This document shows positions 11,195 through 22,435 of a stretch of 55,000 nucleotides of DNA, in pieces (the stretch's first letter is position 1; each line of letters begins with the position of its first letter). The stretch lies in NCBI RefSeq assembly GCF_030272615.1, contig NC_081412.1, positions 480,281,657 to 480,336,656 on the forward strand, given 5' to 3'. The position numbers and the translations under genes are program-made. The stretch comes from Cryptomeria japonica. Its lineage: Eukaryota; Streptophyta; Pinopsida; Cupressales; Cupressaceae. A model generated the notes under the pieces. That model did no database searches. It saw nothing but the letters and a program-made list of their open reading frames with translations, and was not told where the DNA came from.

Positions 11195-14100
11195 GAAAAT
11201 CAACTCAACATGGATCAAAGGAGACCAAATAGTGGAGGAAATAGAGGACCGAATATGATGCCTGAGTCACCATCAGTTTTGCTTCAAAAACCAGCAATCC
11301 CACATACACAAGCTCAAACATATGATAATTACACTCAAAGACCATCATGGAGGCCTTATGCTCAAACACATGCTCAAGGTATGGATCAATCAAGACAAGT
11401 GGATACTCAAGGACATCCTCAAAATTTTGACACAAAGAGACCTCATGTCAAAATTGGGGGCAACACAATGGAAAATGAAAGGCCTATTGAATATGGTTTA
11501 TACACACAAAACAGATATGGGGTCCCTCAACATGAAGTTATGCCAAGTGCTCCATATATGCCACATCAATATAGACCTCCATATGGACATGTCTACGATC
11601 AGTATCATCCATACATGCAACAAGCTCCTCCTCAAATGGGTGTTTCAAACATGGGGTATGCTACAAGAAATCAATCTCCTCCCAAGAACAATTTGGAGCA
11701 ACAAATAAGAGATTTACAAAAAAAAGTGGAGGACATGAGTACATCAAAACCTACATACACTATGAGAGATATATGTCCTTATCCCTTCGATAAGAGCATT
11801 CCAATGCCTCCATTTCCTACACACTTTGTGACACCAAAATTTGACAAATATAGAGGGAGAGGAGACCCCAAGGCACATATAAGACAATTCTTCACAGCTT
11901 GCATTGAGGTAGCGGCAGAAGAGACATACTTGATGAGGTTGTTTCCGCAGAGCTTAGGCGATCAAGCTATGGAATGGTTTTCTCAATTACCTCCTGGTAT
12001 TAAGTCATGGGGCGATTTAGCAGAGGCATTCATTCAGCATTTCTCTTACAATATAGAAACAGATGTCTCAGTTACTACCTTATGCAATACGAAACAAAAG
12101 GAAGGAGAATCTTTCGCAACATTTTTACAAAGATGGAGAAACCTAGCTAGCAGATGCTCTTGCGAAATCCCACAGAAACAAATGGTAGAAATGTTCACTC
12201 AAAATGTTAACAAGGCTATTGGATATGATCTCAGGAAAGCTTGTTTGTCTACATTCAAGGATGTTATTGAAAAGGGCCTAGCAACAGAAAGAGTCTTAAT
12301 TGAACAAGGAGTTATCAAGCTATTCAAAGAAAACAAAGAGGACTTTAAAGGAAAGGACAAACCAAAATTTTGGAACAAGAACAAGAACACAGTTAATGAT
12401 GGTGTTGTTGATGCCAACACAGTGAGACCCAAGTTCGTCTTTTCTGGATCAAGTTCTACCAACAATCAGGTGAACACTCAAACAACTTCTAGACCACGAA
12501 GGAAGTACACTCCATTGGGAGAACCACTTGAATCAGTATTCAAAAAGCTTGTGGCAAACAAAGTGATCACAGTTCCAGATTTTCCTCCATATGAACCAAA
12601 GGTCAAACCAAATTGGTGGAATGATGATGAGTTTTGTGAGTTTCATAAGAGCAAAGGTCATAAGACAAGTAATTGCCATCGATTGAAAAACATTGTGCAA
12701 GATCTCATTGATAGAGGCGACATCGAGATTGAGGGACATTCATCTAATCAAGAGCATGAGATGTTTAAGGAACCATTCCCAAAACATGACAAAGGAAAAG
12801 GAAAAGTCACAGATGATCAAGCCAATTACACTAGAGCACCTTACAATTATGATTCTACTATCAATCACATCTCGATGGACAATCATATTTCTACTATCAC
12901 TATCAAAAACAAAAATCCTGAGAACCCTTCTCAGAGACCCAAGATTGTCCTAAAAGGTGTGGGATCTTCGTCTGAATCTACCTCTGAATGTCATGTTACA
13001 ACCCGTCGAGGTAAGATTACATTGCCAGGTACCTCCACTAAGAATACCAATCCTTCATCTACCAAGCCTGAGTACGACCTTGTAGAACAATTAGGGAAGA
13101 CGCCTGCGCTCATCTCCATTCTTGAGCTCTTACGCATATCCCCCGCTCATAAAGCTATCCTTGACAAAATCTTGAGAGACACTACCGTTCCTACTGATCT
13201 GAACGTGGACCAGTTTCAAGCCATGGTGGGATACCTTTCCGTTCCCCACTCCCTTACATTCACAGAAGCCGATGACGCCTCCGTAAGTCAGCCACATAAT
13301 GCACCTTTACACATTGAAGCCTTCATACACAAACATAGAATCAAACGAGTCCTGATAGATGGAGGAGCAGGTCTAAACATTTGTACTTTGAGCACTATTA
13401 GACAATTGGGATATTCTGACAAAGCTGTGAATTCTACAAATCAAATCACCATCAAGGCATATGATGATGAAGAGCGCTCGTCCAAGGGCACAGTCACCTT
13501 ACCGCTAAGAATAGGGCTAGTCACAAAGGATGTGGTTTGTCAAGTCCTAGATCTAGATCTCACGTATAACATATTGCTAGGACGTCCGTGGATTCATGAA
13601 ATGAGGGCAGTCCCATCAACATACCATCAATGCATTAAGTTTCCTCATAATGGAGTCGAGGTAACAGTCAATGGTGATCCAAATCCATTCATATATTGCA
13701 ATAACTTGAGGTCACATACTGAAACTATCATTCCCAGTAATCGTGAGGCTACTCCTTCTTCGGCATACATTGATCCTGAGTCATTAAAACCCTCGACATC
13801 CAAACAAGGTGAACTTAGAGGCAAGTTTCAAGACAAAGGCATGGGAGAATACACTCTGAATCAGACAATGTTTTTACGACAAGTCCTGAGCTCTCCAAAA
13901 GAATATGGAAGGCCACATCCTAACAAGCAAATCTCCTTCATGATACTCAAATGGGATCCTACCATCTTTCAAAGGTGGGGCAAACTAGAAGAAGAAAATT
14001 TATACAAAATGCTTTATAAAGATATTGAAGAGGACACACATGATCAGACTATTATACCCTGTGAGAACTATGGCAAAGGCTTTAAAATTCTACAAAAATT

Positions 14101-14251
14101 CGGGTATGATGGAAAAAGCCCTCTCGGGTTACGCAAAGAAGGTGTCATGGAGCCCTTACAACCTGAGCTAACTACAAGAAGGGAACGCTCAAAGGGACTT
14201 GGTTTTCTAACTTCTAAGAAACACAATAAAAAAACAAAAGAGGCATGGTGA
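11195..14251 (+). pseudogene. gag-pro: Gag, aspartic protease and G-patch region
   Basis: Open for more than 1,000 codons; numbering here is from ATG 11210. Residues 1-185 are a Gln/Pro/Tyr-rich leader. About 210-365 form the retrotransposon Gag capsid domain (FDKYRGRGDPKAHIRQFF, then AMEWFSQLPPG, LQRWRNLASR). About 476-490 form a zinc knuckle of the CxxH...H...C kind (CEFHKSKGHKTSNC). The aspartic protease is at about 690-800 with the DGGAG active-site loop at D717 and ILLGRPW near 786. Residues about 955-1000 resemble a G-patch (GFKILQKFGYDG, then KGLGF), an RNA-binding module. The frame ends at TGA 14249-14251, but the same frame is open beyond it into pol. This looks like a CGA-to-TGA change in a single Gag-Pol polyprotein rather than a natural terminator. 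Confidence 0.85.
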
Positions 14252-16057
14252 ATCAAAGTTGCTGAAGTTCAACAAGAGGATTATTATTCCACAGATTCCA
14301 ATGAATGGGAATGGGGTTCAGACAAATCCTCCAGTGACTATGAGCTCGCCGAAACATTCAGAGAACCAGATGAACCCACAGAGGAAGAGGAATTTGACAA
14401 AAAGTTCAGAGTTGGTCAAGAACCAACCCATAAGGATCCCGCACAGTCTTCGTTTCAAGGTCCTAGGTTGAAATCGCATAGGATGAGGACACCTGTCCCA
14501 GAAGGCGCTACTAGTGATGACAATTTGGATTCGCTCATGATCGAAACTGATGAGGAGAGTGCCATCGATGACCTCGATGATTGCCTTGACATACCCGAGT
14601 ATAACCACATCTTCACTATTAGTCCAACAAATTCTGAAAGCACTAAAGACCTTCCCCTTGTTCATCCCCAACTCATTGACTGGGATCATGAAGGACCAGC
14701 ACAATTTGATACATTTCAAAATGACGAAGCTATTGTCGACTATCTTGGCATTCAAGATGATCTTCCCCCTGGAGACCATAAAGCAGGATACGCCATAGAA
14801 CTCAACAACGTGGCATACTTTGGTGAGGGTGTCGGACCTTCCAGTCGCAAAAATGTGAAAATAAAAACAAAACAAGGGTCTTATGGCGAAAACCACACTG
14901 TGGCGCTGTCTGACCCCAAAAAAGTAAAAAGAAAGGACGTATCTGAGGGCGAAAACCTCTCTGAGGCACCCGAAGATGGAAGGCTCGACATTCTCCCAGC
15001 ATCATATGAGGAAAAATCATCCATGTTGGTAGAGGAGACTATAAAGACAAATATTGGTACAGAAGAGGTTCCACACAACATATTCTTGGCGCAATCATTG
15101 ATAGAGGCCGAAAGGGCAAAATTCATAAGCTTCTTCAAGGAACGACAAGTCAACTTTGCATGGTCATACGCTGATATGCCTGGACTGGATCTGGATTTGG
15201 TAATGCATCATTTGACAGTCAAACCGGGGGCAAAGCCGGTAAAACAGAAATTAAGGAAAATGCACCCACAAGTGGCATTACTAGTCAAAGCAGAGCTGGA
15301 GAAATTACTGGATGTCGGATTCATACGCCCAATTGATTATCCCGAATGGATCTCCAATCTAGTACCTGTTAGCAAACCAGATCGCAGTATCCGAATATGT
15401 ACAGACTTCAGAGATATCAACAAGGCTTGTCCAAAGGACGATTTCCCATTACCAAACATAGACTTGATTGTTGATCTCACAGCAGGTCATGAAATGTTAT
15501 CCTTAATGGACGGATTTTCTGGATATAATCAAATCAGGATTGCACCTGAAGATCAACATAAAACATCATTCACTTGTCCATGGGGAACCTTCTGTTGGAA
15601 CGTCATGCCCTTTGGGCTGAAAAATGCAGGCACCACGTATCAAAGAGCAATGACTACTATCTTTCATGATCTCATGCACATAACCATGGAAGATTATGTT
15701 GATGATCTTTTGGGAAAGTCAATAGACAGAGATACACACTTGGACATACTTTCAGTTGTCTTTGATCGGCTGGTAAAATACAAGGTGAGACTAAATCCAA
15801 AGAAATGTGTCTTTGGAGTAACCTCCGGGAAGCTCCTAGGATTCATTATGTCTAAAAGAGGAATCGAAGCCGATCCAGCAAAGGTCAAGGCTATCTTGGA
15901 CATGCCGCCACCCAAGAATATCAGTCAACTTCAGTCTTTACAAGGGAGACTCCAATCCATACGAAGATTCATAGCACAACTTGTAGATAAGTGTAATCCT
16001 TTCCAGCACCTGCTACACAAAAACATCAAGTTCAAATGGGATGAGAACTGTCAATAG
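14252..16057 (+). pseudogene. pol: Pol: linker and reverse transcriptase
   Basis: Same frame as gag and open from 14252 to TAG 16055-16057. The first ~260 codons are an acidic linker without a recognised domain. Reverse transcriptase spans about 15200-15900: the LRKMHPQVA start, GFIRPIDYPEWISNLVPV, RICTDFRDINKACPKDDFPLP, LMDGFSGYNQI, MPFGLKNAGTTYQRAM, then the catalytic YVDD at 15695-15706, and LNPKKCVFGV with LGFIMSKRGIEADP of the thumb. All catalytic Asp are present. The stop at 16055 falls in the conserved CQ-x-AFQALKDYL segment, where Lys or Gln is usual. A CAG-to-TAG change would explain it. The enzyme copied genomic RNA into DNA in the virus-like particle. Confidence 0.9.
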
Positions 16058-17188
16058 GCTTTTCAGGCGCTCAAAGACTATCTTTTGAACCCACCAGTCT
16101 TAATGCCACCCATTCCAGATCAACCGTTGCTACTTTACATATCAGCTACTCCAACGGCACTGGGGGCACTCCTAGCACAACAAATACCTGACGGCAAGGA
16201 AAAGGCAGTCTATTATATCAGTCGCACATTGGTGGGATATGAGCTAAACTACACACCAATCGAGCGTGCATGTCTCGCTGTGGTCTTTGCTTCACAGAAG
16301 TTACGACATTATATGCTCACTCACAAGACTAAGTTGATTGCCAGAATCGATCCACTAAAATATCTTCTCAACAAAGCTACACTTACTGGGCGGCTGGCCA
16401 AGTGGGTAATGATTTTGAGTGAATTTGACATCGAGTACGTGGACAGGAAAGCAATCAAAGGACAAGCAATTGCAGATCAATTGACAGATGCTCCCATAAT
16501 AGATGATGTTCCTCTACAGTCAGAATTTCCAGATGAGTCCATTCTAACAATATCACCTGCAAAGCCATGGCAATTATACTTTGACGGCTCTTACACACAG
16601 CATGGGGCAGGAGCAGGTATACTCTTTATAACTCCTCAAGGTGATTCTATACCAAAATCATACCGCTTATCATTTCCTTGCACCAACAATATAGCGGAAT
16701 ATGAGGCATTAACAACTGGATTAAGAATTGCAGTTCAATGGAAGATCCAGGAACTTCGGGTTTTTGGGGATTCTCAATTGGTTATCCGTCAAGCAACTGA
16801 TGATTACCAAAAAAAAGATGAAAAACTAATGCCTTACAAACAACTGGTAGATGATCTGAAACAACACTTCGCAAAGATAGAGTTTGAGCAGATACCAAGA
16901 GAACAGAATCGTGCTGCAGATGCCATGGCTACAATTGCTTCGCTCATTGATCTACCACAAAATGAGACCTGCTATGAGTTCCTAGTAGATAACTTGTTGG
17001 TTCCCTCATATGAGATCACTCCTACAGAAATGATATGTGTTGTTGGTCCTGAATCCCAGTTATATGGTTCCATATTCACATACCTTCGCGACAATATCTT
17101 ACCTCCCGATCTATCGAACAATCAACGCCGTACTTTCATCCGCCAATCCTCTCGATATGTCATTTTAGCTGATATCCTATACCGATGA
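16058..17188 (+). pseudogene. pol: Pol: degenerate RNase H plus archaeal-type RNase H
   Basis: Same frame as the RT. The first RNase H-like domain (about 16100-16500) keeps the fold signature (LLYISATPTALGALLAQ, ISRTLVGYELNYTPIE). It has Ser where Ty3 enzymes carry the first catalytic Asp. A second domain follows (about 16565-16960) with a full D-E-D-D set: LYFDGS, AEYEAL, FGDSQLV, NRAADAMA. This is the archaeal-type RNase H that the Tat branch is known to have acquired, and its presence places the element in that branch. The frame ends at TGA 17186-17188 within LYR-x-GLDGTLLRC, where Arg is usual, so a CGA-to-TGA change is likely. Confidence 0.88.
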
Positions 17189-17921
17189 GGTCTAGATGGC
17201 ACCCTTCTTAGATGTTTAGAGAGTGACGAAGCTCAGATTGCGTTACGAGAAGTGCATGAAGGGATATGTGGTCCGCATACTAGTGGTCCTACCTTGGCCA
17301 AGAAACTCATCAGGATTGGATATTACTGGCCTACTATGGAGAAAGATGCATATCAGTTTGTCAAGAAATGTAAGCAGTGTCAAATTCATGGAGACCTCAT
17401 ACATGCACCAGCACAGGAACTACAACCACTTGCATCTCCTTGGCCCTTTTGTCAGTGGGGACTCGATCTCATAGGCAAGATTCACCCTCCTTCTTCCAAT
17501 GGTCATAAATTCATTATCACAGCCACAGAGTATTTCACAAAATGGATTGAAGTCGTGCCTCTCACACAAGTTACAGGGAAACAAATTGCTACCTTCATTT
17601 TGAAATACATCATTTGCCGATATGGGATTCCTACTTCCATTATCACTGATAACGGGCGTCCTTTCAAAAATCAGGATGTTCATGAACTCTGTGAGCGCTT
17701 CCATATCTCCCATCGTTTCTCCACACCACATTACCCCCAAGGTAATGGCCAAGCTGAGGCGTCTAACAAAATAATTCTTAAAATCCTCAAAAAGATAGTC
17801 GATGACGCTGGTCGTAACTGGCATATCCTACTTAATCCTGCACTTTGGGCCTACCGCACAAGTGTCCGCACACCTACAGGAGCTACACCCTACTCACTTG
17901 TCTACGGCGCTAAGCCATCTT
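17189..17921 (+). pseudogene. pol: Pol: integrase zinc and catalytic domains
   Basis: The frame continues open from 17189. The HHCC zinc domain reads HEGICGPH, then CKQC near 17370. The catalytic core keeps its acidic triad: Asp in WGLDLIG (about 17458), Asp in TDNGRPF (about 17648) and Glu in GNGQAEAS (about 17750). The expected YSLVYGA motif lies near 17890. At about 17911-17921 the reading frame shifts by one. The original frame runs into a terminator at 17960-17962, while family-typical sequence (LPIEVELPS) continues in another frame. Integrase inserted the DNA copy into the chromosome. Confidence 0.88.
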
Positions 17922-18315
17922 GCCTATTGAGGTCGAGTTGCCTTCTCTACAGGTCTCCTTGAGAAGCATAATCAACGATGAAGACTACAGGGTCTCTCGC
18001 TTACAAGAACTAGAACTGCTGGAGGAACGAAGACACACTGCTTTCAATCATCTCAAGGCTTACCAACAAAGAATGAGTCGCAACTACAATCACAAGGTCA
18101 AACCTCACACATTTGAGGTAGGTGACTTAGTCCTCAGAGAGAACCCCAAGAATTAGCAAGACAGAGATAAGAAAGGCAAGTTCGAACCAAACTGGCTTGG
18201 TCCTTACATCATGACAGCGGTATATGGATCTGGGGCATATCAGCTTTCAACTACAGAAGGTGAACCTTTGGAGGATCCTATCAATAGCATGCACCTTCGC
18301 AGGTTTTACACATAG
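17920..18315 (+). pseudogene. pol: Pol: integrase C-terminal domain
   Basis: Shifted frame relative to the catalytic core. It begins LPIEVELPS and contains a basic, helical segment (RRHTAFNHLKAYQQRMSRNY), then FEVGDLVLRENPKN and KFEPNWLGPYIM, the SH3-like C-terminal region typical of gypsy integrases. A TAG at 18154-18156 interrupts it just after ENPKN, where Gln is common. The frame resumes and terminates at TAG 18313-18315 after the HLRRFYT ending usual for this family, so 18315 is the natural end of Gag-Pol. Confidence 0.85.
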
Positions 18316-18408
18316 CTCTTCAGAGTATCCTAATTTCAAAAATACAAAAAAAAAATCAAAAAATTCAAAAATACAAAAAAAATTATAAAACAAAAAAATC
18401 GTTACTTG

Positions 18409-18562
18409 GTGAAAACCTGGCAAACAGGCGCCTTGTGACACAAAAAAAAAAAAAAAAAAAAATCAAAAAAGTAAAGAGAAATAATTTCGTCCAACGGTGA
18501 AAACCACTTCGGTGGCGCCCTGGGCAAGTACCATGGTGAAAACTGGGTCACCAGCGCTATGC
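18409..18562 (+). repeat. Three GGTGAAAAC stem-loop modules
   Basis: GGTGAAAAC occurs at 18409, 18500 and 18534. Each copy is followed at once by a short hairpin and then GGCGCC or AGCGCT and a G. The hairpins are CCTG-GCAAA-CAGG, CCAC-TTCG-GTGG (an apparent UUCG tetraloop) and CTGG-GTCA-CCAG. Stem sequences differ while pairing is kept, which is a sign of selection on RNA structure. A related GGTGAAAACTATG sits in the leader near 9462. Confidence 0.7.
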
Positions 18563-18862
18563 GTAGAGACTTTGCTCCTCCCTCTTTCAGGATTCTCTTT
18601 CATCTTTCACTTTGCACACACTCACAACCTATTCATCCACAATAAACTTACCCATTCCCATCATGGCTTGTTATTGATCTACCTAAGATTGGTTAGCCAT
18701 CCATAACCCTCCCTTTTCACTCCCTTTCCATCCATAATAAATCAGATCCTATCTGTGGCTAAGGCAAATTCCTACGTCTAGTAATGGGTGTGGAACTGAG
18801 AACATCACATGTTTCGAGGAGTACAGTTTCTTCCAGCTTCCTTCAAGTCTATCCGCGCACAA

Positions 18863-18925
18863 TCCGCAATAAAACAACATTTGCATCACAGATCCGCAAT
18901 AAAGTTTCGTCTTCTCCGCAATAAA
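18863..18925 (+). promoter_or_regulatory. Triplicated TCCGCAATAAA, possible poly(A) signals
   Basis: TCCGCAATAAA occurs at 18863, 18893 and 18915, about 550-600 nt after the end of pol. Each contains the canonical AATAAA. Further AATAAA-like words lie near 18645 and 18735. They could end a shorter sense transcript before the convergent antisense gene. No transcript evidence is available here. Confidence 0.35.
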
Positions 18926-20051
18926 GTATCAGTTTCATGGATTCAGTCAGTTTCAGATGAGACACAGCAGCAACAATGAGCTTCAACAAAATCAAATCTT
19001 TCAACAGACTCAGACAACATATGGTTCAGTGCTATCTATCCTTTTTGTGAAAGTGAACATTGTGACCACAATCGAATAAGACTTAAACAAGTGACAAGAG
19101 ACACTAAACTTGAGGACTACAGTGGATGTTGGTGTCGAGTCTTGGTTTTCTTTTGATTTTATCTTTTTGGTGACATGTCTTTTAGCTTTTCCAGGATGTC
19201 TTTGACTAGAGATTCTATCTCCAGGATGTCTTTGACTAGAAAGGCGAGGATGGGGTATCGTCACCTATTTGCATTTGCTGTCTATCGATTGTCTTTTAGT
19301 AATGCTATGACTTGTCCAAGGATATGAGGACACTGTGAGTCTAGTATGAACTGGGGCATTCCTTGTTTGTGACTATCTTATCTCCATGCAAATAGGTACA
19401 ATGACTTTCTGGGCCGAACAAATGCCTCGATTGTCATAACCTATTCTACCATAATAAAGCTCAATGATGATAACACACAAGAAGCTCTTTCACGTTCATA
19501 TCTTCTGTCTTCCATCCCCCTTTCTTGATTGACTTCCATTGTCCTTCTTGAGTCCGCATAGCCTGCTATCACATGACTGAGTATAATGACACACCAAAAA
19601 CATTTGCATTTCATATAGTTACACCTGCATTATCACATATAAGCATTTCATACATGCATATGGATATCACAATTGCATCACATCTTGCATACAACACATG
19701 TTAGCACATCTCACATTTTCATCATGTAAATAATCATTTGCATTATCATATTCATTTGCATTACATACATTCACATTTGCATCATGCATCACATATACAA
19801 CATAAAAGAACAAAAATATATTGCATTGCATCATATAAGCATCCATGTCATAAAACATGTATCACATAAGAACATTTCATCACATAAGGTACACATGCAT
19901 ATAACTGCCCGCAACGATGGATCATCTCTCATATATAATCAAAAGTGTCATGATACAATGATGTCAAAAGAATCATATGGCTACAAAATCACCCGAGGGT
20001 GTCTACAATACAAAAATGGTACAAATACTGATACAAGGGAGCCCTCTATGG

Positions 20052-22031
20052 CTATGACAAACTCCCTCCCTCGGAGCCGCCTAGCCTCGACAGACACTGA
20101 GCTGTAGATGGACCTGCTCTGGGATCACCCTGCCTGTCTGGTGGTGGTGGAGGACCCATGACCCCACCACTAGATGCCTGCCTCCTACGAATCCCTCCCG
20201 TAGTCGTCGCTGTACGTGATGGTCTATGGAAGCTCCTCACCCGCTGATCCGCTGGCACTGCACCATAGTACAGGTCCCTCCAATACCCAATCTCCTCTTC
20301 GGCTCGCAGCACATAGGCATAGCCTGCCCCTGCATCCTCTGCCGCCTGCCTCCCTACCCTCAGAGCTGTCTCGACCTCAGTATATCGCTGGATGGCCTGG
20401 TCCCTCTCTCGCTCTGTATCTCGGAGCCTGATCCTGAGACGATCCCTCTCCCGCTCCAACTCCGTGATCTCGTCTGCCTGGCCCTGGCAGATCTCTCTCA
20501 GCTCTAGCAGCTCATCCTCCTCAGGATCTCCACCCTCAGCCTCTGCCTGTGGCTCCTCCTCTGCAGGTGCCTGTACTTGTGCCTCCCTCTGTACCTGTCT
20601 AGGTGCCTGAACTGGAGCCTGTCTCTGTACATGCTGGGGAACTTGTACCTGTCTCTGCACCTGTCCCTGTCCCTGCACCTGTCTAGGTCCCTGTGCTCTA
20701 GGACCCTGTGCTGCTGGTACCTGTAGGGGCAATCCACCTCGACCCCTCACCACCTGGGCTGCTCCCTCCTGTCCTCCCTCCCTCTAAGGTGCTACCCGCC
20801 TCTCCCCCACTACTCCCCTCCGCCTCCGTCAGCCCCTACCTCCATCCCCTCCACCATCACCATCATCATCCCCTCCAACCTCTCCCTCCAGCAGCTCTCC
20901 AGGATCTGTCAACCTCGGAAACGGATGCTCTGCCCAATATGCAGCATACTCTGCGTCCATCCCTGCATCCTCCACCTCTGGCCACATATCCCAAGGTAGT
21001 GGCATCATCTCAGCCAGCTGTGTGACGGCCTGATCATACGATAACAATGGCCCGAACTGTGCCTGATCCCTGACTGTGCGGGCATACATGCCCGAGCCTC
21101 GCGGCATCCTCTGGATCCTGCCGAACTGTCTCCCAACCCTGTCAACCAGCTGCCTCTCCAGTATGTAGGGCGTACGCCCAATCAGATACCTGCTCCTGAA
21201 TGTATAGGGTAGCTCCACGGCATCGTCCTCCCACTCCTTGCACCCCAGGTACGACCTCCAGATAACCATATCAATGTCATCTATGACCCGCCTCCAGTGC
21301 TCCAGCCGGCCAATCCGAGGCTGTGACGTAATCATATCGTACAGGTGTACAAAACTCCGTCCATGTCCTCTGCCTCTGAAGTGGATAGTCCGTGTGATAG
21401 GAAGGTGCTCATATGCCCACACCTGTAGCAGTGTCACTCCGCAGCCCAAGCCCACTGATCCGTGATAGACAAACTAATGCAGCTCATAGTACAAATGTGC
21501 CAGGACACATGGCCCCGAGGCATATCTGGTGTGCTCAGTCACCAGTGTCTCCAGTGCTCCTCCCCAGCCCACTGCCAATCCCCGGGTAGCCCTGTCAGGA
21601 CATAAGAAACCACTGATGGCTCCTCCAATAATAGCTGGCAGCGCTAACCCTGTCGCGGTCATGGTATCCCATGCCACGTGCCTTGCTCTCATCTCCAAAC
21701 TGGGATCCTGGAATACTCGTCTCAGCGCCTCCCTGTCTCCATCTCGATCATATGGAATCAGCTCTCCATCGATCGGTATATGCAGTATCCTGTACACATC
21801 CTCGAGCGTCACTGTCATCTCCCCCATAGGTAAGTGAAACGTGCAAGTCTCGGAGTGCCATCTCTCCGCCAGTGCAGTCAGCAAACCCATGTTTGCCCAA
21901 AACTCGGGCACATATAGCACATGTCTGAGGCCCATCTCCTCAATCGCAATCCTGTCCTGAATCGACAACTGTGGTCGCAATCTCTGTGTCGACGGGAATC
22001 TCTCCCGTGACTCTAGCATAGGCAGATACTC
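20052..22031 (-). pseudogene. Antisense plant-mobile-domain gene, exon 2
   Basis: On the minus strand one frame runs from 22031 to TAG 20054-20052 and is broken by only three stops (TAG 21476-21474, TGA 20831-20829, TAG 20786-20784). The N-terminal two thirds carry the plant mobile domain (PMD) seen in MAIN/MAIL-like host proteins and in some transposons: GLRHVLYVPEFWANMGLLT, FHLPMGEMTVTLEDVYRIL, IPIDGELI, GLGCGVTLLQVWAYEHL. Then come a Gly/Asp-rich patch, a Gln-rich repeat (QVQGQGQVQRQVQV) and a strongly charged coiled coil (about 20270-20510). The DNA is GC-rich compared with its surroundings. It lies antisense and convergent to gag-pol, the arrangement known as an antisense extra ORF in Tat elements. 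Its role in the element is unknown; PMD host proteins act in silencing and development. Confidence 0.82.
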
Positions 22032-22075
22032 CTGCAGTCAACCAATCAATCATGTCAGTTATCGTGGCATTCACT

Positions 22076-22310
22076 GTTTATCACAAAATGCTACTTGCTA
22101 TCTCAATGCATATGGTTCTCTATCCTAGTGACACTCACTGTTCATCACAAAGTGTTGCTATCTACCCTAGTAGTGCTCCCTGTTCATCACAAAGTACTAC
22201 GTGTGTGACATTCCCTGTTCATCACAAAGTGTTACTCACATTTGCACTCCCTGTTCATCACAAAGTGCTACCTATCTTGGTGCTCCCTGTTCATCACAAA
22301 GTGCCTTGAT
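22076..22310 (-). repeat. GTTCATCACAAAGTG repeats, ~36 bp period
   Basis: GTTCATCACAAAGT (plus-strand sense) starts at 22140, 22182, 22217, 22253 and 22289, with a variant at 22076 and a partial copy near 22381. The last three spacings are 35-36 bp. Flanks such as CTCCCT before and GCTAC/GTTAC after are shared. The array lies wholly inside the predicted antisense intron. Confidence 0.9.
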
Positions 22311-22435
22311 CTATCCTAGTCTTCCTAGAGGACCTTCTTGAGTGTATCCTCTCAGCAGCTTATCCAATCGACAACGTATGTTCATCACAGAACTGCCGAT
22401 TTGACCTTGAAGACCAAAACCATGCATTTTTGACA

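Larger units (their letters stand above)
18316..20051. other. Non-coding region between pol and the antisense gene
   Basis: About 1.7 kb without a gene, between two convergent coding regions. In order it holds: A-rich sequence with a 21-nt poly(A) tract near 18442; three GGTGAAAAC hairpin modules (18409-18560); three copies of TCCGCAATAAA (18863, 18893, 18915); a 20-bp direct repeat, CCAGGATGTCTTTGACTAGA, at 19191 and 19221; and a stretch rich in TTGCAT and CATTTGCAT words (about 19600-19880). Tat elements commonly have such a long region between integrase and the 3' LTR. Confidence 0.7.

Noticed and set aside
14318-14896. Minus-strand open frame of 192 codons
   Set aside because: Shadow of the pol linker in the opposite strand. 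Sense frame has the retrotransposon context.
20216-21837. Several plus-strand open frames
   Set aside because: Shadows of the GC-rich antisense PMD gene. The minus frame has the domain motifs.
22140-22310. CRISPR-like array of 35-36 bp repeats
   Set aside because: Repeats are degenerate and have no spacer structure of the CRISPR kind. Context is a plant retrotransposon intron.
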